Source: Clostridium sp. (GTDB lineage Bacteria > Bacillota > Clostridia > Clostridiales > Clostridiaceae). Taken from it: DNA of 53,351 nt. Positions 27,880 to 35,438 of the stretch are shown here, piece after piece. The stretch is from the NCBI RefSeq assembly GCF_016650035.1, contig NZ_JAENWM010000016.1, positions 1 through 53,351 of the forward strand, read 5' to 3'. The translations under genes and the position numbers were made by a program. Each line of letters opens with the position of its first letter. The stretch's first letter is position 1. Below the pieces are notes generated by a model, which was not told where the DNA came from, ran no database searches, and saw only the letters and a list, made by a program, of their open reading frames with translations.

Positions 27880-29103
27880 TTAGAATTTAGGTAAAAGAAT
27901 TTTAGCAAATTGCATATTATCTAACTTATTTACTTTAATATAATTTAGTACATCAACTGTATAAGTTTTGTGATGTCCTATAATCTTTGAGAAAATTTGG
28001 ATAAATCCAACTATATCTTCTTTAGAATCCTCGTTATTATATAGATATTTCCCAACCAAATAAAATTTAATAAATGAGTATCTTGTCAAAAGCATAATAT
28101 ATCCATCAAATATAGATTCTGTTTCAGAAAATGGAAACATATTGTTATAAATAAAATTCACCAAGTAATTTTCAAAAATATAGCTATTATTATTTATAAA
28201 TTTCTCGGTGTAATCTTCAAATGTTTTTATATACAATTTTGCATTTATTTCCTCTTCTTCCTCAAGCTTGAATGCAACTATAATTTGCCTAGTATATTCC
28301 TTAAAAGAAAGACTGTCCACCTCCTTAGACACATTTAAGAACCCCAACATCTTTTTAAAAAAATCCATCTGAGCAATATAATTTGTTTGATTTTTTTCAT
28401 AAGTAACACTAACTGAATTTATATTATACTCTTTAATAAATTTAGGTACATTATTATAATTTTGTTTAGATTTTTTTTCTAATGTATTTAAAAATTCACC
28501 TAATATATAAAATCTTTGACTTAAGTCAAGTTTTCTATTTTTTATTATTTTAATACTCATATCTCTAATTTCTTTAAAATATTTTACCAGCGAATTATTG
28601 AATTTTTTAGATTTAGTATCAATATCACTTGATACTATATGTTTTTCCAGTTTTTCAGTACCTTCTTCAAATTCAATTCCTTCTTCTTTTAGTAAGATAA
28701 TTCTTGCTGCTTCTGGACATGCTACGTCAAGAGACATTTCATAAACTCCATCTACTATATTGATTATTCTAGGAAAAGATGTGCAAACATTTGAAAGATA
28801 TTCTTCCCCAAGCTTAGAATAAATAACACAATAATTTTCTTCATCTAAAAAAGCACACCTTTTTTCTCTTGTTAATTTTACTTTTCCATAATCTACATCA
28901 CTATTTAGATAATTATCATTATTATGGACATTTTTTTGAAACATTTTTTTCATTTCTTTATCTTGAACTTTATAATACTGTCTGAAGGTTATCTTATCAA
29001 TATCTATATCCCATCCAATACAACAGCTATCTTCACACTTTCCAGCTATACACTTAAATTCTTTAAAATAACTAGGATATCGTTTTTTTATATTTTTTCC
29101 CAT
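27880..29103 (-). CDS. fliB: Flagellin lysine-N-methylase FliB
   Basis: 407 aa. Start at MGKNIKKRYP, after AGGAAG at 6 nt. Family signatures: a Cys-rich N-terminus, FKCIAGKCEDSCCIGWDI (about 15-32), then CAFLDEENYCVIYSKLGEEYLS, CTSFPR and VACPEAARIILL. These Cys motifs suggest an Fe-S or metal site. FliB adds methyl groups to surface lysines of flagellin in Salmonella and clostridia. It is away from any flagellar gene in this window, so the assignment rests on sequence alone. Confidence 0.85.
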   Translation of the reverse strand: MGKNIKKRYPSYFKEFKCIAGKCEDSCCIGWDIDIDKITFRQYYKVQDKEMKKMFQKNVHNNDNYLNSDVDYGKVKLTREKRCAFLDEENYCVIYSKLGEEYLSNVCTSFPRIINIVDGVYEMSLDVACPEAARIILLKEEGIEFEEGTEKLEKHIVSSDIDTKSKKFNNSLVKYFKEIRDMSIKIIKNRKLDLSQRFYILGEFLNTLEKKSKQNYNNVPKFIKEYNINSVSVTYEKNQTNYIAQMDFFKKMLGFLNVSKEVDSLSFKEYTRQIIVAFKLEEEEEINAKLYIKTFEDYTEKFINNNSYIFENYLVNFIYNNMFPFSETESIFDGYIMLLTRYSFIKFYLVGKYLYNNEDSKEDIVGFIQIFSKIIGHHKTYTVDVLNYIKVNKLDNMQFAKILLPKF

Positions 29104-29430
29104 TGTATACTTCCTTTGCAAACAAATCACTTCAAGTTTTCTGTTTTATATTTATTTTACTATATTATTTTAAATTTGTCAGATGTGAAAACAACATACT
29201 AATTCACTCTATTATATAATATTTTAGCGAATCTTTCCATATGAATATTGTGTAAAATAAGATGCAGAAATTTCATAACAATGATGCCGGTACTGCGGTT
29301 ATTTGTTACTAACAGTGATTTAACAAACTGTGACCTTGTTTTAAATTTTAAAACTAACAGCTAAACAATACTTGCTAAATTTATAAGGATACTTTGAAAT
29401 GCTTAAGCCAAATTCATGGAATAAATACAC
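29104..29430. other. 327-bp intergenic region upstream of fliB
   Basis: Holds a possible fliB promoter (minus strand, CTGACA near 29185 and TAAAAT about 17 nt on). The rest, 29220-29430, is the 3' flank of the selenoprotein gene. I see no clear terminator, ORF or RNA. Confidence 0.4.
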
Positions 29431-29724
29431 CTAAAAGCTAATCTGTATGCCATCCACTTCCAGTTCCTTCATCCAGAGAAATTTTCTCAGGAATATATGC
29501 AACTTTTTGTTCTTAATTCGTGTATCTTTCCTGACGAATACACTTATATCGTAAGCTTTATACATATCATAATTATCTGCTATTGGAGGTTTGCCCAACT
29601 GAACTGTAGGGCTCTGTACCGCGCATCATCCCCCACTTGCGGACTTCACAAAAAGTGTTACTGAGTTATCTTTAGAGTGTTTTCTAATAAAATCAGCAGT
29701 ATTTTTCTCAATAATTATATTCAT
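29431..29724 (-). CDS. HesB-like 'CC/Se motif' selenoprotein with in-frame UGA (Sec33)
   Basis: 97 aa when UGA at 29626-29628 is read as selenocysteine. The ATG follows AAGGAG at 9 nt. The frame runs MNIIIEKNTADF... to SASGG-Sec-CAVQSP, then VQLGKPP, ISVFVRKD, KFLWMKELEVDGIQI and a TAG stop, without any other stop. The arrangement (G-G-Sec/Cys-Cys, P-x-V-x-x-GKP, a Tyr-rich region and a C-terminal beta strand VDGI) agrees with the short HesB-like CC/Se family, in which other members have Cys-Cys. Downstream of the UGA, GCCC/GGGC plus AC/GU form a stem with loop AGUUCA whose G lies 22 nt from the UGA, fitting bacterial SECIS rules. Function unknown, presumably thiol or metal redox. Translation requires SelA-D elsewhere in the genome. 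Confidence 0.8.
29593..29612 (-). promoter_or_regulatory. Candidate bacterial SECIS element
   Basis: On the mRNA strand: stem GCCC, a U:U mismatch and AC pairing with GU and GGGC; hexaloop AGUUCA with G as second loop base. The loop is about 21-26 nt after the UGA, in the range reported for SelB-binding hairpins. Confidence 0.6.
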
Positions 29725-29782
29725 AAATTACAACTCCTTTTCCTTTTCCTTTGCCATTCCCAAGGGATATCACGAGGTAAAT

Positions 29783-29808
29783 AAAACACTACATATTCTT
29801 AGTGTTTT
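29783..29808. terminator. Hairpin upstream of the selenoprotein gene
   Basis: Perfect 9-bp stem AAAACACTA / TAGTGTTTT with an 8-nt loop, 59 nt upstream of the selenoprotein ATG. It has T-rich flanks on both strands. Could be a terminator or a 5'-UTR structure. Confidence 0.45.
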
Positions 29809-29861
29809 ATTATTTATCTATGTTTTTATTATAGTTGATTATTATGAATAATTTATGAACA

Positions 29862-29886
29862 AATAACCCGTTCGCCTGTTTTCGAG
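29862..29886 (-). repeat. tRNA-Ser fragment (25 nt identical to tRNA-Ser CGA)
   Basis: 25 consecutive bases are identical to 46331-46355 of the intact tRNA-Ser, covering part of the anticodon arm, with the CGA anticodon, and the start of the variable arm. Flanks differ on both sides. A cloverleaf cannot form. Likely a relic of recombination at a tRNA gene. Confidence 0.75.
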
Positions 29887-29941
29887 TTAGGCTATCTACT
29901 TTCTCAGTGATACTGGCTAGCTTTCTTTATATCTAAAATCA

Positions 29942-29984
29942 TTAAGGGTTACAGCAACGAATAAATCATTGCTGTAACCCTTAA
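29942..29984 (-). terminator. Terminator of the peptide-ligase operon (minus strand)
   Basis: Perfect 16-bp stem TTAAGGGTTACAGCAA and its complement, with an 11-nt loop, 12 nt after the ATP-grasp stop. Confidence 0.88.
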
Positions 29985-29996
29985 TTAATTTTTTAA

Positions 29997-31265
29997 TTAT
30001 TTTTCCTCCATCTGTGGCAAGGCAATCAAATCTTCTACTGCTTTCTTTTCATTATTTGATATAAGTTTAAAAGAAATTTGTGAAGCTGCAAATTTTGCAT
30101 TGACTTTCGCTTCTTCAGCAGTATTACCTATTGCTATAACATATGCATATCTGTTTCCCATGGATAGCGGAGGTGTAAGAAGACCTCCTTTTCTTGGCTT
30201 TATATAAACTTTTTTCACTCCTGGGGATTTAAAAGCTTTATTTCTACCAGTAACTCTTTCAAGTATTCCTGATTCTGATACAGTCACATATTGAGCAAAC
30301 ACATTACTTGTATATTTAGGTTTAAAATTAGGTTTCTGTCCAATCAGCATTTTCAGGGTTTCTTTTACTAAGTTTATTCCAAGACCTGCTTTAATTAAAT
30401 CATTCATTCCACCACCGGAGATTCTAGGGTTGATTTCAACAAGCTTCCAAGTGTGGTTTACCAGTCGCATTTCTAAGTGACAAGGTCCATATTTTAGTCC
30501 ATGTTTACTTATAATAGTTTCCACTGCACTCTTTAGCTTATTATAAAAATCATCTTCTGGATGCATTAAAAGTTCATATCCTGTAATGATAAATCTTTCA
30601 CCAAAGGTAATTTCTTGTTTGAAAATTGCTATAATGTTAAGATTCTCCTCATTAACAATAGTTTCCACTAAATATTGAGGCCCATCTAAATATTCTTCAA
30701 TTAATATTGGTTCTTCTGGATATTTTCCAAACATCTTCTTACTGTTGTGATTGAATTCTTTATAACTAGTGATTTTTAAAACATCTTTTGAACCTGTGGA
30801 TTTAGGCGATTTCATAATGAATGGTAGATATTTTCTAACTTCAATTTTAGAAGGTATTAATCCTTCAGATAACATCACAAAAGCAGGAGCATAAGTAGTA
30901 CCAGAAAGAACCTCTCTAGAAGAAATTTTATTCAGCATTGTTCTAATAGCATCTGTAGTAAAATGATTTAGTCCAAATTCTTCAGACAGTAAAGCTGCAG
31001 TGTAACAATGAACATCTACAAAACTAGCAATTGCCAAAAGATCAAGTGCTTTTACAACCAGACTTCTTATAGCTTTTCTAATTTCTTCAATATTATCTAA
31101 ATCGCATAGAAGCATGAGGTGTACATCTGGGAACTCCGTACGTTGCTTAAGGAGGTTTTTCTTATCGGTTAGAAGTACAGTATAGTATCCTAGTTCATCT
31201 GCTGCCTTAATTGCCTCACGACTAGATCCTGATTTTTGAGTTCCTATAAATACAATTGTCTTCAT
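29997..31265 (-). CDS. ATP-grasp ligase (carboxylate-amine ligase type)
   Basis: 422 aa. N-terminal Rossmann-like pre-ATP-grasp domain (IVFIGTQKSGSSREAI), central ATP-grasp fold with FIMKSPKSTGSKDV as the glycine-rich loop, IEEYLDGPQYLVE, and the Mg-binding EINPRISGGG (about 275-284). The C-terminal domain resembles that of biotin-carboxylase-type ATP-grasp ligases. Such enzymes join a carboxylate to an amine via an acyl phosphate; the substrates are unknown. It lies 34 nt behind a Mur-ligase-like gene and ends a three-gene unit (YheC/D - Mur - ATP-grasp), a pairing reminiscent of the two catalytic halves of cyanophycin synthetase. Confidence 0.85.
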   Translation of the reverse strand: MKTIVFIGTQKSGSSREAIKAADELGYYTVLLTDKKNLLKQRTEFPDVHLMLLCDLDNIEEIRKAIRSLVVKALDLLAIASFVDVHCYTAALLSEEFGLNHFTTDAIRTMLNKISSREVLSGTTYAPAFVMLSEGLIPSKIEVRKYLPFIMKSPKSTGSKDVLKITSYKEFNHNSKKMFGKYPEEPILIEEYLDGPQYLVETIVNEENLNIIAIFKQEITFGERFIITGYELLMHPEDDFYNKLKSAVETIISKHGLKYGPCHLEMRLVNHTWKLVEINPRISGGGMNDLIKAGLGINLVKETLKMLIGQKPNFKPKYTSNVFAQYVTVSESGILERVTGRNKAFKSPGVKKVYIKPRKGGLLTPPLSMGNRYAYVIAIGNTAEEAKVNAKFAASQISFKLISNNEKKAVEDLIALPQMEEK

Positions 31266-31299
31266 ATAAATAACTCCTTTACATATATATAGTTATTCA

Positions 31300-32406
31300 T
31301 TAGTATATTTTGTAATAGTCACATAGAAAACATACGGTTTCATACATATTCAAACGACTAGCACCTTTTACTAGAATTGTTGTTCCGGGTTCTATCATAT
31401 TTACTAACTCACGATGCATTACTTTTCTATATAATGGAGTCTTATGACTAAGTTTATCTGCTGAAAAACCTGATGCTACTGCTCCAATTCCTATATTTAT
31501 AGAAATATTCCCATAGGTATAAAGGAAGTCAATACCTTTAGTTGCAACATACATCCCAAGTTCTTTGTGATATTCATCAATTTTATCACCTAATTCAGGC
31601 ATGCTCCCTAGAATAGCTATTTTCTTTTTCTTTCCTATGGCTGCTAACACATCTAATGCAGCTTTCATAGCAGGTGGATGAGCATGAACAGTATCGTCGA
31701 TAACAGTTATTCCATTTTGCAATCTATGAATATTTAATCTATGCTCCGGAATTTTAGCATTTTTAAGTCCATTTTGCATATCAATTAGAGAAAATCCTAG
31801 TTGATGTGCTACACCTATAGCAAATAGAGAATTATACACATTGTGTTTTCCTAGCATAGGACAAACAAATGAATGAACTTCCCCATCTAAATTCACATTA
31901 AAAGTCATTCCATCAAGGGTATATTCTACGTTTGTTCCACGATAATCTGAATCCACGTCAATTCCAACAGTGAAGAGCTTTCCGGTAAAAGTATTAATAG
32001 GAATAAGTTTAGAATTTTCATCATCAGCATTAATAAAAAATAAGCCGGAAGGATGCACACCTTTTAAAAGTTCAGATTTAGCAGCAGCAAGTTTTTCGAT
32101 ACTGCCCTCAAAATTACCAATATGAGCAAGGCCAATGCCCGTGATAATTCCTATATTTGGGCGCAGAATGTTACAATGTTCTGTAATAACTCCTGGGTAT
32201 GCCATACCGTATTCAAGCACAGCAGCTCGATGTATGAAACTAATTCTCTTTGCATGTTCTTTGGTTTTTTCAGTTGTATTATTATAGGTATTAGATTCAA
32301 ATACAACCCAGTTCTCTCTTAATATAGCAGCTAAAAGAGTCTTAACTGTAGTTTTGCCAGCACTGCCTGTAATTGCAATAATGGGTTTTTCACCATTTAA
32401 TAGCAT
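31300..32406 (-). CDS. Mur-ligase-family protein lacking the MurF N-terminal domain
   Basis: 368 aa. ATG at 32406 chosen, with GAGGTG 6 nt upstream; GTG at 32415 is possible. P-loop ITGSAGKTTVK begins at residue 13, so the usual N-terminal UDP-MurNAc-binding domain is absent. Central motifs GIAH-like GIGLAHIGNF, AKSELL and GKHNVYNSLFA, and C-terminal IDDTVHAHPPAM and LGSMPELGD, match MurF/MurE catalytic cores. ATP-dependent amide ligase, substrate not a normal UDP-MurNAc peptide. Starts 11 nt after the YheC/D stop, so translationally linked. Confidence 0.85.
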   Translation of the reverse strand: MLLNGEKPIIAITGSAGKTTVKTLLAAILRENWVVFESNTYNNTTEKTKEHAKRISFIHRAAVLEYGMAYPGVITEHCNILRPNIGIITGIGLAHIGNFEGSIEKLAAAKSELLKGVHPSGLFFINADDENSKLIPINTFTGKLFTVGIDVDSDYRGTNVEYTLDGMTFNVNLDGEVHSFVCPMLGKHNVYNSLFAIGVAHQLGFSLIDMQNGLKNAKIPEHRLNIHRLQNGITVIDDTVHAHPPAMKAALDVLAAIGKKKKIAILGSMPELGDKIDEYHKELGMYVATKGIDFLYTYGNISINIGIGAVASGFSADKLSHKTPLYRKVMHRELVNMIEPGTTILVKGASRLNMYETVCFLCDYYKIY

Positions 32407-32417
32407 GTGTTTCACCT

Positions 32418-33494
32418 CTATTCAGATTTGAGATTTTCTAACAATTGTTTATTTTCTTTTTCCTTTACCAAAAACATGGCATACCTTATTGTATTTATAA
32501 CTACATCTAATTCCAAATAAAAGGTAGGTGGACATCCTGGTCGCCAATTAATTTCGTAAAGCCATATTTTACGCATGTCATCAAGCCCCACATCAATTCC
32601 TAATTCGTCAATAGTTTCTGAAAATGTTTCCTGCTGAATCTTATCCATGTGTTCTGAAAGTTGTAGGGAAAAAACTTCTAAATATCGCTTAATATCATAA
32701 TACTCTTCACCAAATTCTTGTTGTAAAAAAGGTACAAGATAGTTGGTGGAACCTCCGCTATTTATATTTGATACAACACTTCCACTGCAACCAAAACGCG
32801 GATAGGTAGCAGTAATTACCCATTTACCCTCTCCATTTTTTTGAACATGAAGTCTAAGGTCATAGGAAATTCCATCCTTAGTTTTGCAATTAATATAGGG
32901 TTGAGCTAGATACAGATCTTCTCGTATTCTGTCCAAAACAAAATCCCGCATTTGCTCAAAGCTGAAAATGCGCTTTTCAGGTCCAATTAATACATGATAT
33001 TTTTCGTTAACCGTTTCTATGAAGTTTACTCCCTGACCTTTATGGCCATTTACTGGTTTAAATATAATTTTGCCGTATATCCTTAAAATCCTAAAAAAAG
33101 CTTTTGTAGAGTGGATATATTCAGAAGGAATGAGATACTTAGTGAATTCATCATATTTCTCTAGTCTTCGTTGAACCCTCATCTTATTTCCTATTGAATT
33201 TGTAGTAAAAGGAATTTCTTTTCTTAATGCATTTATTATTTCGCTAGATTTTGCTAACTTTTCTGGACTTCCTGTATTATATATTACATCCGGAAAAGAA
33301 CTTTCAGTTTCTTGCCAAATACCATCTTTATAAATGTAACCACTAATTTTCCTCTCATCAAAGTTTACTGATCTTGGAGAAAAATATAAGAGTTCTGCTC
33401 CTTCTGCCATTGCAACTGCTGCGTAAGCATAGGATTTTTGTACAGTTCGAGGATCTTTACGATGGTGCAGCATTCCTATCAAAATCAAAAACAT
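32418..33494 (-). CDS. YheC/YheD-family ATP-grasp protein
   Basis: About 358 aa. Exact start uncertain: ATG 33494 is close to AAGGGG, TTG 33488 has better spacing. Family marks: GMLHHRKDPRTV, IIFKPVNGHKGQGV (ATP-grasp loop), YDLRLHVQKNGEGKW, and YEINWRPGCPPT as the metal-binding end. B. subtilis YheC and YheD are endospore coat-associated proteins, and similar genes recur near Mur-like ligases in spore formers. First gene of the minus-strand ligase unit, divergent from the NlpC/P60 gene. Confidence 0.88.
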   Translation of the reverse strand: MFLILIGMLHHRKDPRTVQKSYAYAAVAMAEGAELLYFSPRSVNFDERKISGYIYKDGIWQETESSFPDVIYNTGSPEKLAKSSEIINALRKEIPFTTNSIGNKMRVQRRLEKYDEFTKYLIPSEYIHSTKAFFRILRIYGKIIFKPVNGHKGQGVNFIETVNEKYHVLIGPEKRIFSFEQMRDFVLDRIREDLYLAQPYINCKTKDGISYDLRLHVQKNGEGKWVITATYPRFGCSGSVVSNINSGGSTNYLVPFLQQEFGEEYYDIKRYLEVFSLQLSEHMDKIQQETFSETIDELGIDVGLDDMRKIWLYEINWRPGCPPTFYLELDVVINTIRYAMFLVKEKENKQLLENLKSE

Positions 33495-33777
33495 CACCCC
33501 TTAGGTTCTTTCCAGGGTATAGAATACAATACCCCCATGAACCTAGTACATTATATGCAGTGATACATAATTTTGATAAAGATAAAATACATTTTTTTTA
33601 TGGTTCTTAGAAAGATTACGGAAACTAGTGAAATACTGGGAAACAGTTTCATTTCAATATTTCTCATTATTACCAATAATTATGAATTGAATAAGGGTTT
33701 ATCCCATGTTACAATTTTTATACAGATGTAATTGAAAATCACTTTAATTACGTCTAAATAATATTTGGAGGTTATTT

Positions 33778-35109
33778 ATGAAAAAAATTTCTGTTTTGGT
33801 GATTGCACTAATGCTAATTACTTACATCAACATTAACCCTGCTTGGTATACTACAGCACAGGCTGCAATCACTACACCTGTTAACGAAAATCAAGTTGCT
33901 ATTGATCAAAAGGCAGATGATATTGTGAATACTGCCATGAGTCTAATAGGACAAGCTACCTATAATCACTACGAGTATAAACCTACCGCCCCTTATGAAT
34001 TTGGATGTAGTGGTTTTATTTATTATGTATTCCTACAGAATGGTATAGATATGAATACCAGAAATACTCAGTTTCAAGCTGACCTCGGGGAATATGTACC
34101 TAAAGATCAGTTGCAAAAAGGAGATTTAGTATTTTTCGATTCAAGCCCTGATGATGCATACCCAGTTACACATGACGGGATATATATCGGGGATAATAAA
34201 ATCATTCACATGGCTGATAGTATAAACAATGTGGTGATTTCAGACTTAGATAGTAAAGCATACTATCGTGATTATTATAAAATGTCTCGCCGCCTAATTC
34301 CAAGTTATATGCCTTCAGCTAATCCTTCTCCAGGGGAAGAAATCGTTAATGTAGCAGAAAGTTTAATTGGAAAAGTACAGTATGGTACTTACAATGAAAA
34401 TACACTAACTTTTAATAATACTGGATTTGATTACTATGTTTACAAGAAGACTGGTATTGATTTAGGAACTCAAAGTTTAAGCCAGCAGGCTAATTTAGGG
34501 CAGTATGTTCCTAAAGATCAATTACAAAAGGGTGATCTTGTTTTCTTTTCAAACGATTCAAGTAACGGAGAAATTAGGCTAGTTGGAATTTATGCTGGCA
34601 ACAACAATGTTATTATCAATGCAAGCTCTTCAATTGGTGTTGTAAAACGTTATATGTCAACATATTTTTATGAAAATAATTATGTAACAGCACGCCGTGT
34701 AATATCAAGCTCTACACCTACAGTCAATGAAGGAAATAAAATTGCTACTATGGCAGAGGGTTTAATTGGAAAGGTAAATTATGGTAGTTCTTATAATGAA
34801 AGTACACTTACCTTTAACAGTGCAGGATTTATGTATTATATCTATAATAAAAATGAAATTGACCTAAAAACAAAAGATGCAAGTGAACAGGCTAAATTAG
34901 GAAGTTTAGTTTCTAAGGAACAATTACAAATAGGTGATTTAGTGTTCTTTTCTAGAATTCCCGGTTCAGAAAGGATTTCACTAGTAGGAATATATTCCGG
35001 TAATGGCAATGTGATTATCAATGCAGGAACATCAACAGGTGTTGTAGAACGTTCCCTGCAAAGAGATTATTATCAAAAGAGATATGTAACAGCACGTCGT
35101 ATACAGTAA
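33778..35109 (+). CDS. Secreted triple-NlpC/P60 protein, only first repeat catalytic
   Basis: 443 aa. Signal peptide (KKISVLVIALMLITY, cleavage after AQA near 29). Three tandem domains of about 130 aa (about 45-180, 188-315, 325-443), each with the QLQ-x-GDLVFF block. Domain 1 has the NlpC/P60 catalytic set: Cys77 in FGCSGF, His132 in THDGIYIG, and His144 in IIHMAD. In domain 2 the Cys site reads NNTGF and the His site LVGIYAG. In domain 3 they read NSAGF and LVGIYSG. So two repeats are inactive and probably bind ligand. NlpC/P60 enzymes cleave gamma-D-Glu-diamino acid bonds. The ribosome site is GGAGG. Divergent from and next to the peptide-ligase unit. Confidence 0.92.
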   Translation: MKKISVLVIALMLITYININPAWYTTAQAAITTPVNENQVAIDQKADDIVNTAMSLIGQATYNHYEYKPTAPYEFGCSGFIYYVFLQNGIDMNTRNTQFQADLGEYVPKDQLQKGDLVFFDSSPDDAYPVTHDGIYIGDNKIIHMADSINNVVISDLDSKAYYRDYYKMSRRLIPSYMPSANPSPGEEIVNVAESLIGKVQYGTYNENTLTFNNTGFDYYVYKKTGIDLGTQSLSQQANLGQYVPKDQLQKGDLVFFSNDSSNGEIRLVGIYAGNNNVIINASSSIGVVKRYMSTYFYENNYVTARRVISSSTPTVNEGNKIATMAEGLIGKVNYGSSYNESTLTFNSAGFMYYIYNKNEIDLKTKDASEQAKLGSLVSKEQLQIGDLVFFSRIPGSERISLVGIYSGNGNVIINAGTSTGVVERSLQRDYYQKRYVTARRIQ

Positions 35110-35433
35110 CCTATGTAGGTTGCACCCGATTGGCGCCTGGCAAGTTATAAAAATTAATAATGCAAATAAAACTTCAGTAGGAGTCTGAATCTCCTTCTGA
35201 AGTTTTATTTTTTTTGCAACATGGCAGAGAATGATTTAATAACCTATTAGTAGTAACGTTTTGTATAGCTCATTTATATACTATATATATAGTATATAAA
35301 TAATTTAATTTTAAATTTTAGCACAACCCACAGGTGCTATTTCCAATAAAAGGTACATTACAGACAGGCCATTTATTGGTTCTTATGTTGAAATCCTTAG
35401 AGCTAAGAGTGAAGTTATAAAAGAGGTGAATAC
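35110..35433 (+). other. 324-bp spacer with terminator and a coding relic
   Basis: Holds the NlpC gene terminator (35168-35215), an AT-rich palindromic promoter-like stretch (TATACTATATATATAGTATA, about 35277-35296), and a 39-codon open stretch described separately. Confidence 0.5.
35168..35215 (+). terminator. Terminator of the NlpC/P60 gene
   Basis: AAAACTTCAGtAGGAG / CTCCTtCTGAAGTTTT stem with loop TCTGAAT and an eight-T tract. Confidence 0.93.
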
Positions 35434-35438
35434 TTGAA
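35319..35438 (+). pseudogene. Possible 3' relic of a gene once coupled to the following Mur ligase
   Basis: After in-frame stops, 39 codons read LAQPTGAISNKRY, then ITDRPFIGSYVEILRAK and end EVNT-stop. The composition looks protein-like. Its TGA overlaps the TTG start of the next gene (TTGA), the classic coupled-operon arrangement. No start or ribosome site upstream; family not recognised. Confidence 0.35.

Noticed and set aside
29626-29628. Reading the UGA as a true stop (pseudogene)
   Set aside because: The frame continues for 63 codons with family-like motifs, the next codon is Cys, and a SECIS-like hairpin follows.
33498-33777. ydaO (c-di-AMP) riboswitch before the NlpC/P60 gene
   Set aside because: Such riboswitches often precede wall hydrolases, but I could not find the conserved core; only weak hairpins are present.
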